NCBI GenBank assembly: GCA_004835665.1
Contig: RBKR01000014.1
Location: forward strand, 682,001-746,000
Length of the DNA: 64,000 bases
DNA from: Phoma sp. XZ068
Lineage: Eukaryota > Ascomycota > Dothideomycetes > Pleosporales > Didymellaceae
Direction of reading: 5' to 3'
Made by a program: the position numbers and the translations under genes. Shown one piece after another: positions 1 to 10,317 of this stretch. A model generated the notes under the pieces. That model was not told the origin of the DNA. It ran no database searches and worked only from the letters and a program-made list of their open reading frames with translations. How positions within the stretch are numbered: the first letter of the stretch is position 1; each line of letters begins with the position of its first letter.

Positions 1-129
1 CCGAAGGCAGAGTAATGGTAGCATTGCGGATAACGAAGATTACTCGAGGAGGATATTGAAGGTATGTCGTGATGCTCATTGGAAAAAGAAGGGTCCGTAC
101 TAATGCACGCTTAGGTCACCAACGTATGA
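1..129 (+). CDS. 3' end of an unidentified gene, cut by the window edge
   Basis: Reading from base 2, twenty codons run open to a GTATGT donor at 62. An intron at 62-114 follows, with a perfect TACTAAT branch point at 98-104 and a TTAG acceptor. Four more codons and a TGA at 127-129 end the protein, whose tail reads RRILK then VTNV. Intron length, branch point and frame fit the other genes here, so this is probably the C-terminus of a gene lying mostly to the left. Too little is present to name a family. Confidence 0.45.
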
Positions 130-1604
130 GCGCAATAAAGATGGCACCTGGCAACCTCAACCATCAACTCCATGCCGCCAGCACGCATCTCCTTTCACGA
201 TTGAACTGGAGTTTCCTTTGATGACTACCTCAATACCCCGATATTACCTCGTTAATCCTCACCACCCTTCTCTTATGTTTCGCATCGCGGTGCGCGACTA
301 CGCTTGACGACGAGAGTAAGAAAACAATTCTGCGTTTGAGCCCTTGTGACGGGCGTTGACTCTTCCCTTTGCACAACGGAATACCCAACGTTGGCTAGGT
401 CTTTCCTCTGTTATATATCTCCGAGCTTTCGAACCACATCTGGCGTCATGGGTGTTAGATTATGGACAATCAAATGGGCGATACAGTATTTTCGCGGCAT
501 CACGATTCGTACCTTTCCTTATTTTCATTACATCTCGGACAGTAGTTTTGTCCATGCCACTCTCTATCGTGCTCTGCCAGGCACACTGCCACCCCCAAGA
601 TTTCCCCTCTATCTCCCGCTATCTATTCCAATCTAGTGTCTGTTTTCACCTCTCGATCCTCCTCCCTCCTGTACCTCAAAAAGTCCCCAACCTATAGCGT
701 TTGTAGCGTCAAAGAAGTGCATATTGAATTCGAACCGCCCGCCTCAAAACCCATTTTACTGACAAGCTAAACGCAAGCTGCCGGCCTCGAACACCCAACT
801 ATGAATAACGATCGACGACTTTGCAGCACGCGAGCACCTCCCCTCATTCAACAGCCCCGCAAAGTGAAGCCTGTTTTGCGTTTCGCCCAAGCCGAACCTG
901 ACCGTAGAGCGAGTAATACGATGCACGTGGCTGTAATAACGATCAGCACAGACGTGGAGGCGGCAACGCGCGATCAGCAGCATCCATGACATATATCAAA
1001 CATCAAGACTACTACTCACACACACCGACTGCAATTTTTCTTCATTTCTTTCATCAAACCACAATCCTCCTGCCCCTTTGCACTCAGCGTTGCTACTGCA
1101 ACGGCAACGGCAACGCCCACGGGGCAGGAGACAGCGGTTTTATTTATTTTAGTGTGCAAAATATTCCGGTTGTGCTTCGTGAGGCGTGAGTCGTGCAACC
1201 TAGTGCCTCGTGGCAGGGATCGTCACGGTGCGCGCCAGGCACTGTGGTGTGGCTGGTGCAGCAGCCATTTCGGTTGCTCCGAAATGAAGATTTTCACAGC
1301 GTGGGAAGTGTTGAGGCGCAGCAGTGGAGCTTGAGCGAGGCAGGTAAGTCGGACCGGTGGTTGTATTTCCGGTTATTCGAGTATCGACGGTTGATGATGA
1401 GGGTGGTGCTGTGTATTGGTGTTGCCAAGGCCAGGAGGTAGTGAATTGTGCTGGGGATATGTTTGGAGTATTGTTATTGGTGTGATCGAGCTGTGAAACT
1501 GTTCTGTGAGGATCAGTTGGTTCTTGAATTACATCATTCTCGTCATGCAGTATAAACATAACTGTGGATATGCTATAGATCTCTCTGGTATACATGGTCA
1601 ACAC
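130..1604. other. intergenic, nothing convincing
   Basis: Short ORFs occur on both strands, but none has clear splice partners, a recognisable domain or a plausible start. The only local structure noticed is a short GGCAAC-type tandem around 1098-1115. Confidence 0.5.
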
Positions 1605-2023
1605 TCAGTGTTGCGTCATCCTCATACGTTCGCTACTCGTCAGTAGGTCTTCCGAGGTTGAAAAACCCTCCCCAATCCGCTTCCCCCAAGCCAAGAGAAA
1701 GAAGACCCCTTTGCCACGAGGCGTATCGTTCGACCTTCCCGAAGCACTGATCCACGGTCAGCATCATGCTTAATAAGAGCCCCTCTAGCTACTCCCAAGT
1801 CACCCTTACTCACAGAGCACCCTCTGTCGCGTAGCAATAGCGCTTGATCCACTCTTGGTTCTCGAAAGAACCCGGAGAGGAACACTTCCGATGGTCTAAC
1901 TTGGGCATCTGTGAGAACAGGGTATCTACCCCGACCTCCGCCCAGTCGGACAGAGGATCAAAAATTCCCTTGGCGTCGAAGGAACCCTGTTCGCCTGCGG
2001 AAGCGAGCTCGCCGACCACACGA
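1605..2023 (-). CDS. doubtful C-terminal part of an unrecognised gene
   Basis: Two minus-strand blocks join in frame. Exon 1814-2023 follows a CTACAG acceptor and ends at a GTGAGT donor. Exon 1605-1746 follows a GATCAG acceptor and ends in TGA. The first block is open for about 70 codons and includes DPLSDWAEVGVDTLF and ENQEWIKRYCYATEG. The second adds about 46 residues, including GKGVFFLLAWGKRIGEGF. A further open block upstream (about 2060-2177) could be another exon, but its phase does not join cleanly and no start codon was found. I recognise no family. It may be a real small gene, a remnant or chance. Confidence 0.3.
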
Positions 2024-2503
2024 CTGTAGCAAAGACTGTGAGGACTTGGTTGCAGAGCCTCACATTGTCTGGATAATGAAACCATGCTTGTGGAGTCAAG
2101 TTGTAGGATCTAACATCGAACATTCGGATCTGAGGGCATGCCGTGAAATTGCGACCTCCTGTGGTGGCTTTCTTCACCGGACGGTGATGTGAGACTGTGC
2201 TCCCATCATCGGGTGTGGAAATTGTGCAGACTTTTCAGATTGATTCAAGAATAGACCGAGGATGAGTTATGTCGGAAGCTGAACCAACTGAGGGTTTGGC
2301 CGTGTACCGGAAGCGTGAGGATCCAGTGCCACCATCATCGCCCAGCAATTGTACAATCTGCTTGTAATTCCACGGCACACGTTGATGTCCTGTGAGCGAT
2401 CTAGGAGTGCAGTTAGGTAGGTTAGTCCTCACTGTAGCTGGAAGATTTCATGTAGGCTGCGCAGAGCTTAGTATTTGCGTCTAGATATACCCAGTATCTG
2501 ATA
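2024..2503. other. GPI1 3' flank with possible further exons of the 1605-2023 model
   Basis: Open minus-strand segments at 2060-2177 and 2235-2432 have protein-like composition but start with GTG and cannot be joined by clean splice sites. The GPI1 3' untranslated region should also lie here. Confidence 0.3.
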
Positions 2504-4848
2504 TCACTTGAAAGCCGCTCTCCTCCGTCCGTTGATCACTCCTTCAAAGGACGGCATTCGAGCGTGCCCGTTTGGCTTGTGCGATAGCTTCTCGTCTCGC
2601 TCTGTAAGCTGTTTCCAGAGCTCACCTATGCTGACGCGATTAGCCGGAAGCATACTATACTGTAAACTGTACAAGTTCCTTCGGTGAATGGGAGGCACAA
2701 ATTGGCCTGATGCAAGGCTGAGGAAGACGCTTGGCGAGAAGTAGTGCTTCCGTATGCGGTTACCAAGCTCGAAGTAAGACTGGAACATGGCGCCGAGGGG
2801 CAGTGGTACAGACTGCGTTGTTTGTGAGTTGGGCATGTACGACCCACGGTTTTCAGTGTCAACATACCTTGAGACGGATGTAGGCGGTCGGTGCTGAGTC
2901 CAGGCCGTCTTGAAGGTACAACTTGCTATCCTTCGAGTCACACAATTCAAAGCATATACCACCTATATGGCCATTAGCACCTCTAGAAAGTCAAGTTGAG
3001 TCTGTCAACATACCGGGCAAGCGCCGCGAGTCTTTCAGCCGAAGCATAACCGCAAAAAGAGGGAAATGGTTCAGACATGCTAGTCCAATCTCGAGTCCGG
3101 CCTTCAGCGCGATCACAGCTACTCTTGCGCTTGCAAACGTCAAGTAGAAGACAAACACCGTTGGCAGCAAGAAGAATTGCAGCGTGAAGAGGATTGTGCC
3201 CAAAAGAAGCTGATCAAGGTCGTAGTCGCACGAATCGATTCGGTTTCGAAGGATGTTGCGCTTCTTGCCACGGAACAGGTGGAAGAGGGAGATGATGATA
3301 GTTAATTGCCAATGGAAGATGCGAGCGGAGGCGATGTAAAATGAATAGATGTGCAGCGTCAGCAAAGACACAATATCCGAGAAGAGCGAGATAGGCATTG
3401 TGGCGCCAGCGAACGCCGAGAACCCGATGACCTGGATGAGGGCTGGCAGGTGAGGTCGCAATATGGTCATCGTTCCTACGGCTGTTAGCATTGGTTCAGT
3501 ATCGGATGCAAAGCTAGCACATACCGGCCCAGTACTCAATGACCCAGAGAAAAAGGTCACCTAGAAATGCTGCAAGCTCAGTGTTGAGCTTCAGGCCTCC
3601 TGGTGGCGGCCATCCTGTAAGCCAAGAGATCATGCGTCGTAGACCTTCGATAGACCAAGTACTGAAAACAGTGTCAACCTGAGCGGCGACAAAAGAAGAG
3701 TTGTCGATGATGTAAGACCCCAGTGCAATGCCCATGATAACATCGTTTGCAACAAGCCAGAGGCTGTTGTAGAAACGTATGTATTCTGGGTGGCTGTTGG
3801 TGATGCTGCCCCAGCTAGCCTTCCTCTTGCGCAGTGTGAGATACTGAATAGGCCAATAGCAGAACTGCTGTAGTCGTATGTCGATCTGCTGGGCTGTTGC
3901 AGAGATATCCTTCAATGCAGGTGCATCAGGCGAAAATCGCTTGTCCAGGAATAGTAGGATGTACTCGGCCGCTATGCGGTGAGCCATCAAACCAAAAATG
4001 AAGAGCTGTGCAGCTATGGGCCATAACCAGACCGTTACAAAGTACCACAAGCTTGCATAGACGTAATCCCACAAATTGTTCGCTGACTCCACAACTCGCT
4101 CGCTGACACTCAGAGCTCGTTTCATGCGCCTGCCGATCATGCCAATGTTCTGTTGCAGTAGCGAATCCAGCTCGGCGGAGCAATTGACCTGCTCTATGAG
4201 GGTAGGCAGCGCAGACTCTTTTTGGGTGGGCGGGTGTGTGACTACTTTGTGCAGCTTCAACTTTTCAACGAGCATTGCTTTGTTCTTCTTCCGTTGTTCT
4301 TCTTCCGCTTCATGCTTCTCAAAAGCTGTATCCCACTTCTCACTGATCCTTTGGTCACCGAGAGCGAGTGCGATCGGCGACAACGAGAGGTATTGCATCC
4401 GCATTGGATTTGGTCGGTCGTAGACAACGACTTGTATAGTCGAAAGGACATCGGCTGGGCAGTGCCATCGGGGCAGGCGGCTAGAGGAATCGGTATAAGC
4501 CGTGAGAAGGTTCACGTCGAAGCGTTCGGGTGGTGACTTGGGGTTGACCTCGCCCAAGACACGGAGGGAAGCGTGCCCACATCGTGCGAACAGCTCTGTG
4601 GTGTTGTGGGGGCTGTGCCGTAATAGAGTACCCACTACCAGCGCATTGTCGACCTGACGAGGCTATACGATGTGAGCCATGTAGACTACCTGCGTTATCC
4701 CAACCGTACTCACCTCGACCTCTTGCAAGATAGACACCACGAAAACATCTAGTTCTGAGTTCCTGAACCCCACCAGAACGCCTGGAATAGTACCAGCTGG
4801 CGCATCCGAAGGCCAGAATATGCGCATCAGCCCATTATGTGTGCCCAT
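2504..4848 (-). CDS. gpi1: GPI1/PIG-Q, subunit of the GPI N-acetylglucosaminyltransferase
   Basis: In the known family this subunit belongs to the ER-membrane complex that transfers GlcNAc to phosphatidylinositol, the first step of GPI-anchor synthesis. Five exons join in frame: 4714-4848, 3525-4662, 3014-3475, 2868-2962 and 2504-2812, giving 712 aa. All introns are 49-55 nt and GT-AG. The C-terminal half has several hydrophobic segments (for example FVTVWLWPIAAQLFIFGL) and ends in the family signature GGICFELCDSKDSKLYLQDG followed by PLGAMFQSYFELGNRI. The start is MGTHNGLMRIFWP, which reads straight into the first exon. The upstream membrane-protein ORF ends at 4850, leaving one base between stop and start. 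Confidence 0.92.
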
Positions 4849-4849
4849 G

Positions 4850-5197
4850 TCAACATCCTGCTACCCCACTAGAACGATCCTCGACGTTTGAGCTGCTCGC
4901 GCGCGGAGATGCCACCGGTGCCGACTCGTGGATGCTTTGACAGTCAGCCATGGTGCACTGGTAATTCATATTGGCTGTACCGACCAAATCTGTCTCTTCC
5001 GCTGCAAGGCGCGCAAACGGCAGCACAAGCAAGAAGAAGAACAAGGACAGGATCGCAAAGCCCTTCGCGGCTCGTGTGACAACGCCGTGGTCCCAAGCAA
5101 ATATGGCTAGCTCGTAGAGGCGAGTGGTAAGGTCCCAGCGTGCAGTCGAGTATCCTGCTACGAAGATACCGAGCGTAACGATGGAGAATGCGTGCAT
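4850..5197 (-). CDS. small membrane protein, unidentified
   Basis: 115-aa ORF with two hydrophobic stretches (FSIVTLGIFVAGY and AILSLFFFLLVLPFA) and a polar Ser-rich tail. Its TGA (4850-4852) is separated by one base from the GPI1 start codon. The same frame continues upstream past one TAG with another membrane-like stretch (LLQSCFIAFGTAAITLLGM), so the real protein could be longer or the locus damaged. No upstream ATG in that frame was found. Small subunits of the GPI-GlcNAc transferase (the Eri1 or Gpi19 type) are also membrane proteins, but I see no motif that would justify such a name. Confidence 0.4.
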   Translation of the reverse strand: MHAFSIVTLGIFVAGYSTARWDLTTRLYELAIFAWDHGVVTRAAKGFAILSLFFFLLVLPFARLAAEETDLVGTANMNYQCTMADCQSIHESAPVASPRASSSNVEDRSSGVAGC

Positions 5198-5659
5198 CTA
5201 CAGTGTCATGCCAAGCAAGGTGATTGCGGCAGTTCCAAACGCAATAAAACAGCTCTGTAGCAGTTCTGGCGGCTTAATCAAAGACAGCTTCGATTGTGAG
5301 GAAGCTGTGCGCCGCGTGTAAAGGGGTAGCGCATTTTCTGGTCCATAGCGTTGTCGATATCAACGGGCAATGAAGTGGGAGTCGCGTACGTGGAAAGCGC
5401 GACGAGGGGAGCTTCGGCCAATCAAACTCCGCGTCACCTCCGTCCACGTGCTTTCACCCTCGTTCACACGTCGCCCATTGTCGCAACCCTCTTACAGAAA
5501 CTACAAGCAGTTGCCTTGGCTCAGTGCCAATCACAAGTTTTCTTTCTGCTCAACACCTTCAAATAACCAACTCGCAGCGCCAAATCATCTATCCTTCCAT
5601 TGCTCCTACTTCACAGTTTTAAGTTGGTATATACTTTGAGATTCTTACATTCCAGCGCA
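5198..5659 (+). promoter_or_regulatory. promoter region of the UCH deubiquitinase gene
   Basis: It lies between the small membrane-protein ORF (minus) and the UCH gene (plus). It contains a CCAAT box at 5418-5422 and an E-box CACGTG at 5445-5450, about 210-240 bp before the UCH start codon. The minus-strand half holds the interrupted upstream extension of the membrane-protein frame. Confidence 0.35.
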
Positions 5660-7219
5660 ATGGCTATTGACGCAACAATCGGCTCTACGTCGAAAATGGA
5701 GTCGTTAAACCCACAGCTGAACACTACTGTCAACCTAGGTGAAGCAACAACACTACCACAATCCAACGGGTTCGAGAACGTCGAACTCAGCACCAAGAAT
5801 GACCCCAGCAACGATAGTGCCGTTGGAGCTGCGCCAAAGGCAGAGCAGTCCTGTAATTATGCACCAAACTCAGAAAAGAAAGACCCTGGTGAACCCTGCG
5901 AGCAACCTGAGCCCAAGAGGGTTAAGCTGTCTCCAACCTCAGTCCAGAACGATGACACCGAATCTACTGAGAAAGAACCCAGTGCGCCTGGTGAACCGAC
6001 AGACAGCTTCAATAAACAGACATGGCAAGGCTTCTGCGAAATCGAATCCGAACCGGCCTTCTTTTCTGCCATCCTTCGAGATATGGGTGCGAAGGACCTC
6101 GATGTCCGAGAGGTTCTCGCTATGCAGCCGTGGTTTCTCGAAACGCTTCCACAGCCCGTTTATGGACTTATTCTACTCTACCGGTACCGCGATCATGGCA
6201 CTTCTGATGACCCAAAGGAGAATACGAGCCACCTCTGGTTTGCCAACCAACTGCCAGCTCAAAATAGCTGTGCAACACTGGCAATGATCAATATCCTCAT
6301 GAATAATACCGATATTGAGATTGGCGATCATTTGCGACAGTTTAAAGACTTCACCGAAGACTTCACGCCTTACCAGCGGGGTGAGGCACTTGCTAGTTTC
6401 GACTTCGTCAAGAAGATCCACAACTCTTTTGCAAAGAGAATGGATATATTAGAGGCAGATAAGCACCTCTCATACAAAGCTAAGAAAGCTCAGCGTCCTA
6501 TGAAGGATAAGAAAGCTCGTCGCAAGTCTACAGATTCCGCAGCCACTGACGATAGCGCCGAGGGCTATGAGGACAATGCATATCATTTCATTGCATATAT
6601 CCCAGTGGGAAACGAAGTTTGGATGCTTGATGGTCTCAATGCTCAGCCTTCAAGTGTAGCGAAATTCAATACGGATCGAGGGGAGGACTGGTTGTCGACT
6701 GCAACAGACTCGATATTAGCCGTCCTCGCGGGTGGAGGTGTTGATTATACCGGCTTCGCCGTAGTCCAGTCCCCGTTATTGTCCCTTCGTAAGCAGGCAT
6801 GCCTCGTGCTCAACCAAATCAAACATACGGAGTCTCGTCTCGGTGACGTATCAACTGACTGGCGATCCTTCAATGTCAACGAACCATCCCTGCCACATCC
6901 ACAAATGCTCGGTATCGAAAACCAGATTTCTACACACACGATCCCAGATTCGCTCGCGAGACTGATTGCAAACGAAGAAGCACAAGATTTGCTTGAGCGG
7001 CGAAGCAGGATACTAAAAGAGCTGGACCAGCTCTCGAAGAGCATCATTTCGGAGATGCAAAACGAAGCAGAGGAGTACCAAAAGGCCACTCAACGGCGCT
7101 TCGACTGTGGCCCTGTCATCAAACTGTGGGCAGAGATGCTAGCGGGTAACGGGTATCTCGAACAAAACCTCGATCGGTTCATTGAATCCAAGGGTCGGGA
7201 CAAGAAGGCTAAGAAGTGA
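5660..7219 (+). CDS. ubiquitin C-terminal hydrolase, UCH family (peptidase C12; UCH37/BAP1-like)
   Basis: Intronless, 519 aa. The first 120 residues are acidic, Ser/Pro-rich and probably disordered, with a basic PKRVK patch at 85-89 that may be a nuclear signal. The UCH domain starts near WQGFCEIESEPAFF (122-135). The oxyanion Gln is Q197, the catalytic Cys is C204 in QNSCATLAMINI, His is H309 (AYHFIAY) and Asp is D324 (MLDG). The 15-residue His-Asp spacing matches the family. Q197 and C204 are seven apart, where I recall six in animal UCH37, so one residue is extra. A coiled coil and a Lys-rich tail (GRDKKAKK) resemble the C-terminal ULD of UCH37-type enzymes, which bind the proteasome or chromatin complexes. 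The ATG at 5660 is preferred over 5600 for its better context. Confidence 0.9.
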   Translation: MAIDATIGSTSKMESLNPQLNTTVNLGEATTLPQSNGFENVELSTKNDPSNDSAVGAAPKAEQSCNYAPNSEKKDPGEPCEQPEPKRVKLSPTSVQNDDTESTEKEPSAPGEPTDSFNKQTWQGFCEIESEPAFFSAILRDMGAKDLDVREVLAMQPWFLETLPQPVYGLILLYRYRDHGTSDDPKENTSHLWFANQLPAQNSCATLAMINILMNNTDIEIGDHLRQFKDFTEDFTPYQRGEALASFDFVKKIHNSFAKRMDILEADKHLSYKAKKAQRPMKDKKARRKSTDSAATDDSAEGYEDNAYHFIAYIPVGNEVWMLDGLNAQPSSVAKFNTDRGEDWLSTATDSILAVLAGGGVDYTGFAVVQSPLLSLRKQACLVLNQIKHTESRLGDVSTDWRSFNVNEPSLPHPQMLGIENQISTHTIPDSLARLIANEEAQDLLERRSRILKELDQLSKSIISEMQNEAEEYQKATQRRFDCGPVIKLWAEMLAGNGYLEQNLDRFIESKGRDKKAKK

Positions 7220-7440
7220 AGATATGTCACGAACATAGTAGAAGCACATGAATAATTTAAGATACCCAGCAACTTAAGACATTAGCACCATACTTTTTGA
7301 ATTAAAGAAGCTACACTGAATCTGAATTGACCTTGAAGATCCAACAGTGAGAGCAACAACCTTTCCAGGCTCTGGCTGCCACTTCCTATCAACAGTAGCT
7401 CAAAGGTGCTTATCAAAGGTTAGCCATGTATAGACCAAGA

Positions 7441-7825
7441 TCACTTTACTAAGCTTAACTTACCATCCCAGTACACGTACTTCGCGTTTGCCAACGCAAC
7501 CCAATTGCCCTTGCCAGTACCACTAGCAATCTTCGCCCAGCCCCTACAAAAATGTCAACATGTTGATGGTCACCCAATCCTACGCAGTTACTTACTTGTC
7601 GCCATTGATAGTCTCCGTGTTGTCGCGGGTGTAGCACAGGAGCGAGATCCTAGTGTTGATAGCGAACTGGCCAGGTGCAGAGCACGATGTCTTCGGGCAA
7701 GTGCGGTAGCGCAGGCCATCAACCTTGACGGTTGCAGAGACAGCAGCGCGCTTCTCCATGTCTGGGGCTGGGGCGGCCAGGATGAAGGGGGCCAGGAGGG
7801 TGAGGGTGAGTGCGGTGAGCTGCAT
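7441..7825 (-). CDS. small secreted SH3-like domain protein
   Basis: Two exons, 7596-7825 and 7441-7543 (intron 7544-7595), encode about 110 aa. A signal peptide (LTALTLTLLAPFILAAPAP) is followed by a KR dibasic site (Kex2-like). The core VDGLRYRTCPKTSC...GQFAINTRISLLCYT then WAKIASGTGKGNWV resembles bacterial-type SH3 modules common in small secreted fungal proteins. Four Cys are visible in the mature part (RTCPKTSC, LLCYT and nearby), fewer than in classical Cys-rich effectors. A strong GTAAGT donor overlaps the last codons (YWDGK), so the C-terminus may instead continue through a second intron. A TATA box lies about 119 bp upstream. Function is unknown; an extracellular or host-interacting role is inference. 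Confidence 0.7.
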
Positions 7826-8344
7826 TGTGAACGAGTGGAGCGTGAACGAGTGAGTTAGTCGACGATTGATATTAACAAACGGTCTTCTCTGGCCGAATCG
7901 ATGTTTGTATGTTGTGGTACGACATTGCGAGGCTTTCAAGTAGTATTTATACACATAAACGTCGCATTCTTTCCGTATCTTCGCATTACTGCTATATCAA
8001 ATGTTGGCTTGGTGTCCTGTTGGGGTATGTATCTCCGCACTGCTATATTACTTGATGCACTGCAAATTGGATTGATGTTGTTCTGGTTACCATTCCGTGC
8101 ATGTTACATGAGGCTTGCAGGTATTGTGCTTACAGTAGTATCGTATTGCTCGCATTCAAAGTCTATATTCGCTTATGCAGGTACTCAAAAAGCTGATAGG
8201 CCCATATAACGGGCCATTAGCAAGATTGATTGACCAAGTTTAGTTTAGACTTATATTTTCTTTTGTGCAGCCTTGCACCCAGAGGTATGAACTGCAGTCT
8301 AATTCATGTGCAGCCTTGGTGGAGGTGCTTCTTTAGGTAGGTGC
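7826..8344. other. intergenic between RBA50 3' end and the secreted-protein promoter
   Basis: AT-rich stretch. Apart from the TATA box at 7944-7951 I see no gene-like structure. Confidence 0.5.
7944..7951 (-). promoter_or_regulatory. TATA box of the small secreted protein gene
   Basis: TATAAATA on the minus strand, about 119 bp upstream of the start codon at 7825. Confidence 0.5.
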
Positions 8345-9868
8345 CTACACAGCATGTCTTTTTCGGCCCCCACCTCTTCTCCAGTTCCATAGCGCCTCTT
8401 GTGCAAACGTCCGGGCAGTAAGATGCCCCTTCTCTTTATTCGCCTCCTCGGTCATTGTCTCAATTACCCTCCCATCGTCAATACACTGCCATAGGCCAGC
8501 CGCCATGTAGTGCCCCACATCCTCATCCTCTGCTTCATCATCTTCTTCCACATCGGGATTTTGTGCCACCCTCACTGGCCCATCAGTCTCCTGCTTAGGC
8601 TTCTCGACCCCAAATTCACCCTGCCCAAGCCTGTATAATATCCGTCCCAGTGTTTGATACGCCATACATCTCTGTGCAGGAACTGCACTGCGCGCTGTGA
8701 CTGCTAGCTCCGGTATTGTGTATCCTGCTGCTTCAGGAGCATCGGCGTGATGGTGTAGGCCCCTATTGCTGGGTATCTTACGTGCGATGCTCGGTGCCAG
8801 CAGGGTGCCTTTGAAATCGAACCGCAGCTCAGAAGCATTCAGTGCAGTTTGTGAGGGGTGGTATGGCGAAGACTTGTCGGCGGGATCTATCGGTGTCATC
8901 CAAGCGACGGTCGATGGGTTATACGGCAGTGAAGGAAAGTACTTTGCGTGCATGTTCTGAAGAAAGTTTGGGTCGTTGGGATCGAGGTCGGGTGGTTGCG
9001 GTGTAGGCGGGAAATGTAACGATCCGGTTGCTTCTTCGTCGCTGTGTGTATGTGATGATGCGGTCGAGGTGGCCTGCGGTGTACTGGCTTCTGGTGATTT
9101 CGATGATGTAGCTTCTGCACCTTCCTGCTCATCCGGCACTGCAAAAGATACTGTCTTTGAGCTCGAGGCTTTCGTTTCTGGCTCTACTTTGGTCTCCTGC
9201 GCTGTCAACATGGGCTCAGAGGAGTCAACCTCGTCTTCTGGCCATTGGTGCAGCGCATTGCTCCCATCCTCCATGTTCGACTGCATGAGTCGTTTTTGAA
9301 TCGTTGAGTCTGGCTCGGCATGCCGTGACCCTACAGGTTTCTCCGGCTCTTCTGCTGGCCAGCGCTGCTGCTCATTGCTCCCATCCTCGACATTAGATCG
9401 CATAAGCAGTCTCTGTATGAGTGCAGGATCGAGCTGCGCCATGAGCTCTCTGCGTTCCTCTTCGATTTCCTCCTCTGACATGGCATCCAGCCTCCGGTTG
9501 TTCTCTTCGTCTATTGCCCTCCTCTCATCGTCAGGCTCGAACATTGCGCGCGGTGGCGGCGCACTGTGTAGGCTCGAGGCATCTTGCGCTTTCGGTACTG
9601 GTGTAGCTTGCTGCTCCTTCGCCGCACGTTGCTGTTTGAACGCCGAAACTCGCGGAACCCGTTTCTTGTGCGCTGGAAAGCCGGTTGTGTTTGCTTTGAA
9701 GGACGGTGCCACTGGCGGAGCGGCTGATGAAGGGTTGCGCTCGAGAATGTCGCCGACGAAATCGAATGCGGGCAATACGGACGGTTCGTGTTCTGGTTCC
9801 TGCTCGGTCTTCTCGACCCCACCAGTCTCGAAGTTTAAGAAAACGCGTTCACCCTTTTGAAATTCCAT
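8345..9868 (-). CDS. rba50: RBA50/RPAP1-like RNA polymerase II-associated protein
   Basis: Single exon, 507 aa. The RPAP1/Rba50 family helps assemble and import RNA polymerase II. N-terminal motif FPAHKKRVPRVSAFK (about residues 64-78) is the RPAP1 N-terminal signature. An acidic helix MSEEEIEEERRELM follows. The C-terminal half has SELRFDFKGTLL, the RPAP1 C-terminal signature, then helical sequence ending in a basic RKRHAV tail. The middle carries an imperfect duplication: RLLMRSNVEDGSNEQQRWP and RLMQSNMEDGSNALHQWP. The start codon sits just before the conserved hydrophobic N-terminus, and no intron is needed. Confidence 0.88.
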   Translation of the reverse strand: MEFQKGERVFLNFETGGVEKTEQEPEHEPSVLPAFDFVGDILERNPSSAAPPVAPSFKANTTGFPAHKKRVPRVSAFKQQRAAKEQQATPVPKAQDASSLHSAPPPRAMFEPDDERRAIDEENNRRLDAMSEEEIEEERRELMAQLDPALIQRLLMRSNVEDGSNEQQRWPAEEPEKPVGSRHAEPDSTIQKRLMQSNMEDGSNALHQWPEDEVDSSEPMLTAQETKVEPETKASSSKTVSFAVPDEQEGAEATSSKSPEASTPQATSTASSHTHSDEEATGSLHFPPTPQPPDLDPNDPNFLQNMHAKYFPSLPYNPSTVAWMTPIDPADKSSPYHPSQTALNASELRFDFKGTLLAPSIARKIPSNRGLHHHADAPEAAGYTIPELAVTARSAVPAQRCMAYQTLGRILYRLGQGEFGVEKPKQETDGPVRVAQNPDVEEDDEAEDEDVGHYMAAGLWQCIDDGRVIETMTEEANKEKGHLTARTFAQEALWNWRRGGGRKRHAV

Positions 9869-10317
9869 GTCCTGTGGGGGGTTTTGTGTACCGAAGGTAT
9901 GACGTGAATGTTCAGAAAGTCGAGCTGCAGGGTACCAGCTAGCGCTCGGCTAGACTTACCTCTTCTCCGCTGGAGGGGTTTCTGGACACTTGCAAAGCTC
10001 CGTACTCTCATGAACTAATATTGAGTATTGAACCTTCGAAAGCTTTCGTATGAGCATTGGACAGCACCATCGCATTGCTTATTATTTGGCTGGCCATTCC
10101 TGTTCGGACAATACCAGGAAACGAACCGATCTTGGTGGGCACTGCTTGCAACGAAGACTCCAGGGAGTAGTGAATTAGAGTACTCCATTTCCTCTTCATT
10201 ACAGCCAAACTGAATCAGATCCAATCACATAATTACAAGAGGCGTCCAAGATACAAGAAAAAGCGGGGCTTTTGCAACGACAACACGTAACCCACCCTGT
10301 GCCTCCACCGTTGAGAA
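9869..10317. other. intergenic; RBA50 promoter and lectin-like gene 3' side
   Basis: Flanked by two minus-strand genes. Short ORFs on both strands near 10010-10224 lack an ATG or splice support. Confidence 0.45.

Noticed and set aside
4850..5197. Identification as Eri1/Gpi19, partners of GPI1
   Set aside because: Only the neighbourhood suggested it; hydrophobic pattern and length do not single out either family.
7435..7460. Second intron and longer C-terminus for the small secreted protein
   Set aside because: The GTAAGT donor is strong, but none of the downstream acceptors gives a better C-terminus than the immediate TGA; kept as an alternative only.
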